Below, piece by piece: positions 6,702-7,048 of a stretch of DNA of 7,048 nt. This DNA is from Rhodoferax sp. (GTDB lineage: Bacteria > Pseudomonadota > Gammaproteobacteria > Burkholderiales > Burkholderiaceae). The DNA lies in contig JAQGNA010000382.1 of NCBI GenBank assembly GCA_028292075.1, positions 1-7,048 of the forward strand, in the 5' to 3' direction. Below the pieces are notes generated by a model that was not told the DNA's origin, did no database searches, and saw nothing but the letters and a program-made list of their open reading frames with translations. The translations under genes were made by a program, and so were the position numbers. Numbering within the stretch: position 1 is the stretch's first letter; every line of letters begins with the position of its first letter.

Positions 6702-7048
6702 ATGACGCTGCAACTTCTGGTCGGCGCCGTCTTCTGGCTTGCCGTCGCGGCCCTGACCTGGGGCATGGCCCGCCGGGCCTCGCTCTGGCGCACCGGCCGC
6801 GCACGGGCGGTGGACCTGCGCGGGCTTCTGCAGATCCCCCGGCGCTATTTCGTCGACCTGCATCACGTGGTGGCGCGCGAACCCTTCGTCGCGCGGGCAC
6901 ATGTCGGCGTGGCGGGCGGTGCCATCCTCGCCCTGGCGCTGGTCGCGCTCAACTACGGCCTCGGCCTCCACTGGCGCAGCCTGGACGCGGCGCTGCTGCT
7001 CGCCGGCCTGGTCATGCTGGCCGGCAGCTTCGCCATGGCATCGCGCCG
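6702..7048 (+). CDS. dgcB: DgcB, membrane Fe-S electron-transfer protein (DUF3483), 3' end cut off by the window edge
   Basis: The first 115 residues of a membrane protein. Hydrophobic helices lie at about 3-23, 67-88 and 94-113. Between the first two is a basic and histidine-bearing loop with RRYFVDLHHVVARE (47-60; H54, H55) and H67, the block I recall from Pseudomonas DgcB (PA5399) and the DUF3483 domain. Family members continue with cytoplasmic cysteine-rich Fe-S domains, which would lie beyond the window. DgcB is genetically required with DgcA for growth on dimethylglycine and is thought to carry electrons from the dehydrogenase towards ETF and the quinone pool. The gene starts 49 bases after dgcA on the same strand, and etf genes would be expected next by analogy. 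Whether the Fe-S half is intact cannot be seen. Confidence 0.85.
   Translation, partial: MTLQLLVGAVFWLAVAALTWGMARRASLWRTGRARAVDLRGLLQIPRRYFVDLHHVVAREPFVARAHVGVAGGAILALALVALNYGLGLHWRSLDAALLLAGLVMLAGSFAMASR

Noticed and set aside
6674..6702. Possible sigma-70 promoter before dgcB starting at TTGACA
   Set aside because: At the proper spacing the -10 region reads GTGAGA, far from TATAAT, and it would fall on the dgcB start codon.
4565..6793. Long minus-strand open frame (742 codons) opposite dgcA
   Set aside because: It is the antisense shadow of a strongly recognised DgcA. Its length reflects rarity of stop codons in GC-rich DNA.

Overview
The window is GC-rich, densely coding bacterial DNA with every supported gene on the + strand. 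Codon use and protein character suggest a betaproteobacterium, most likely Burkholderiales/Comamonadaceae (Variovorax-like); this is a judgement from style and family resemblance, not a database match. The layout is a single-direction operon-like block. The only non-coding gaps are 11 to 72 bases long, and both end genes are cut by the window edge.

In order: (1) the C-terminal half of an M19 (renal-dipeptidase-like) metallopeptidase of the type found beside the glycine betaine and dimethylglycine genes of Pseudomonas; (2) an MHS-type major facilitator transporter; (3) a secreted OpuAC/ProX-type substrate-binding protein for a quaternary amine such as betaine, carnitine or choline; (4) a secreted HAD phosphatase very like Pseudomonas phosphorylcholine phosphatase PchP; (5) a DUF5943 protein; (6) a full-length DgcA-type FMN/Fe-S/FAD dehydrogenase for N,N-dimethylglycine or a similar N-methyl amino acid; (7) the N-terminal membrane part of DgcB.

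Read together, the genes form an uptake-and-demethylation module. PchP would release choline from phosphocholine in the periplasm. The binding protein and the MHS transporter would capture and import a methylated amine. DgcA/DgcB would demethylate dimethylglycine to sarcosine and pass electrons towards the respiratory chain. The dipeptidase and DUF5943 proteins accompany this pathway but have no established role. As I recall the Pseudomonas aeruginosa locus (PA5396 dipeptidase, PA5397 DUF5943, PA5398 dgcA, PA5399 dgcB), those four genes are adjacent. Here three import/phosphatase genes sit between the dipeptidase and the DUF5943 gene, and this is the main point of interest. No mobile element, RNA gene, CRISPR array or convincing terminator is visible. 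The very long open frames on the opposite strand are GC-driven shadows of the real genes.
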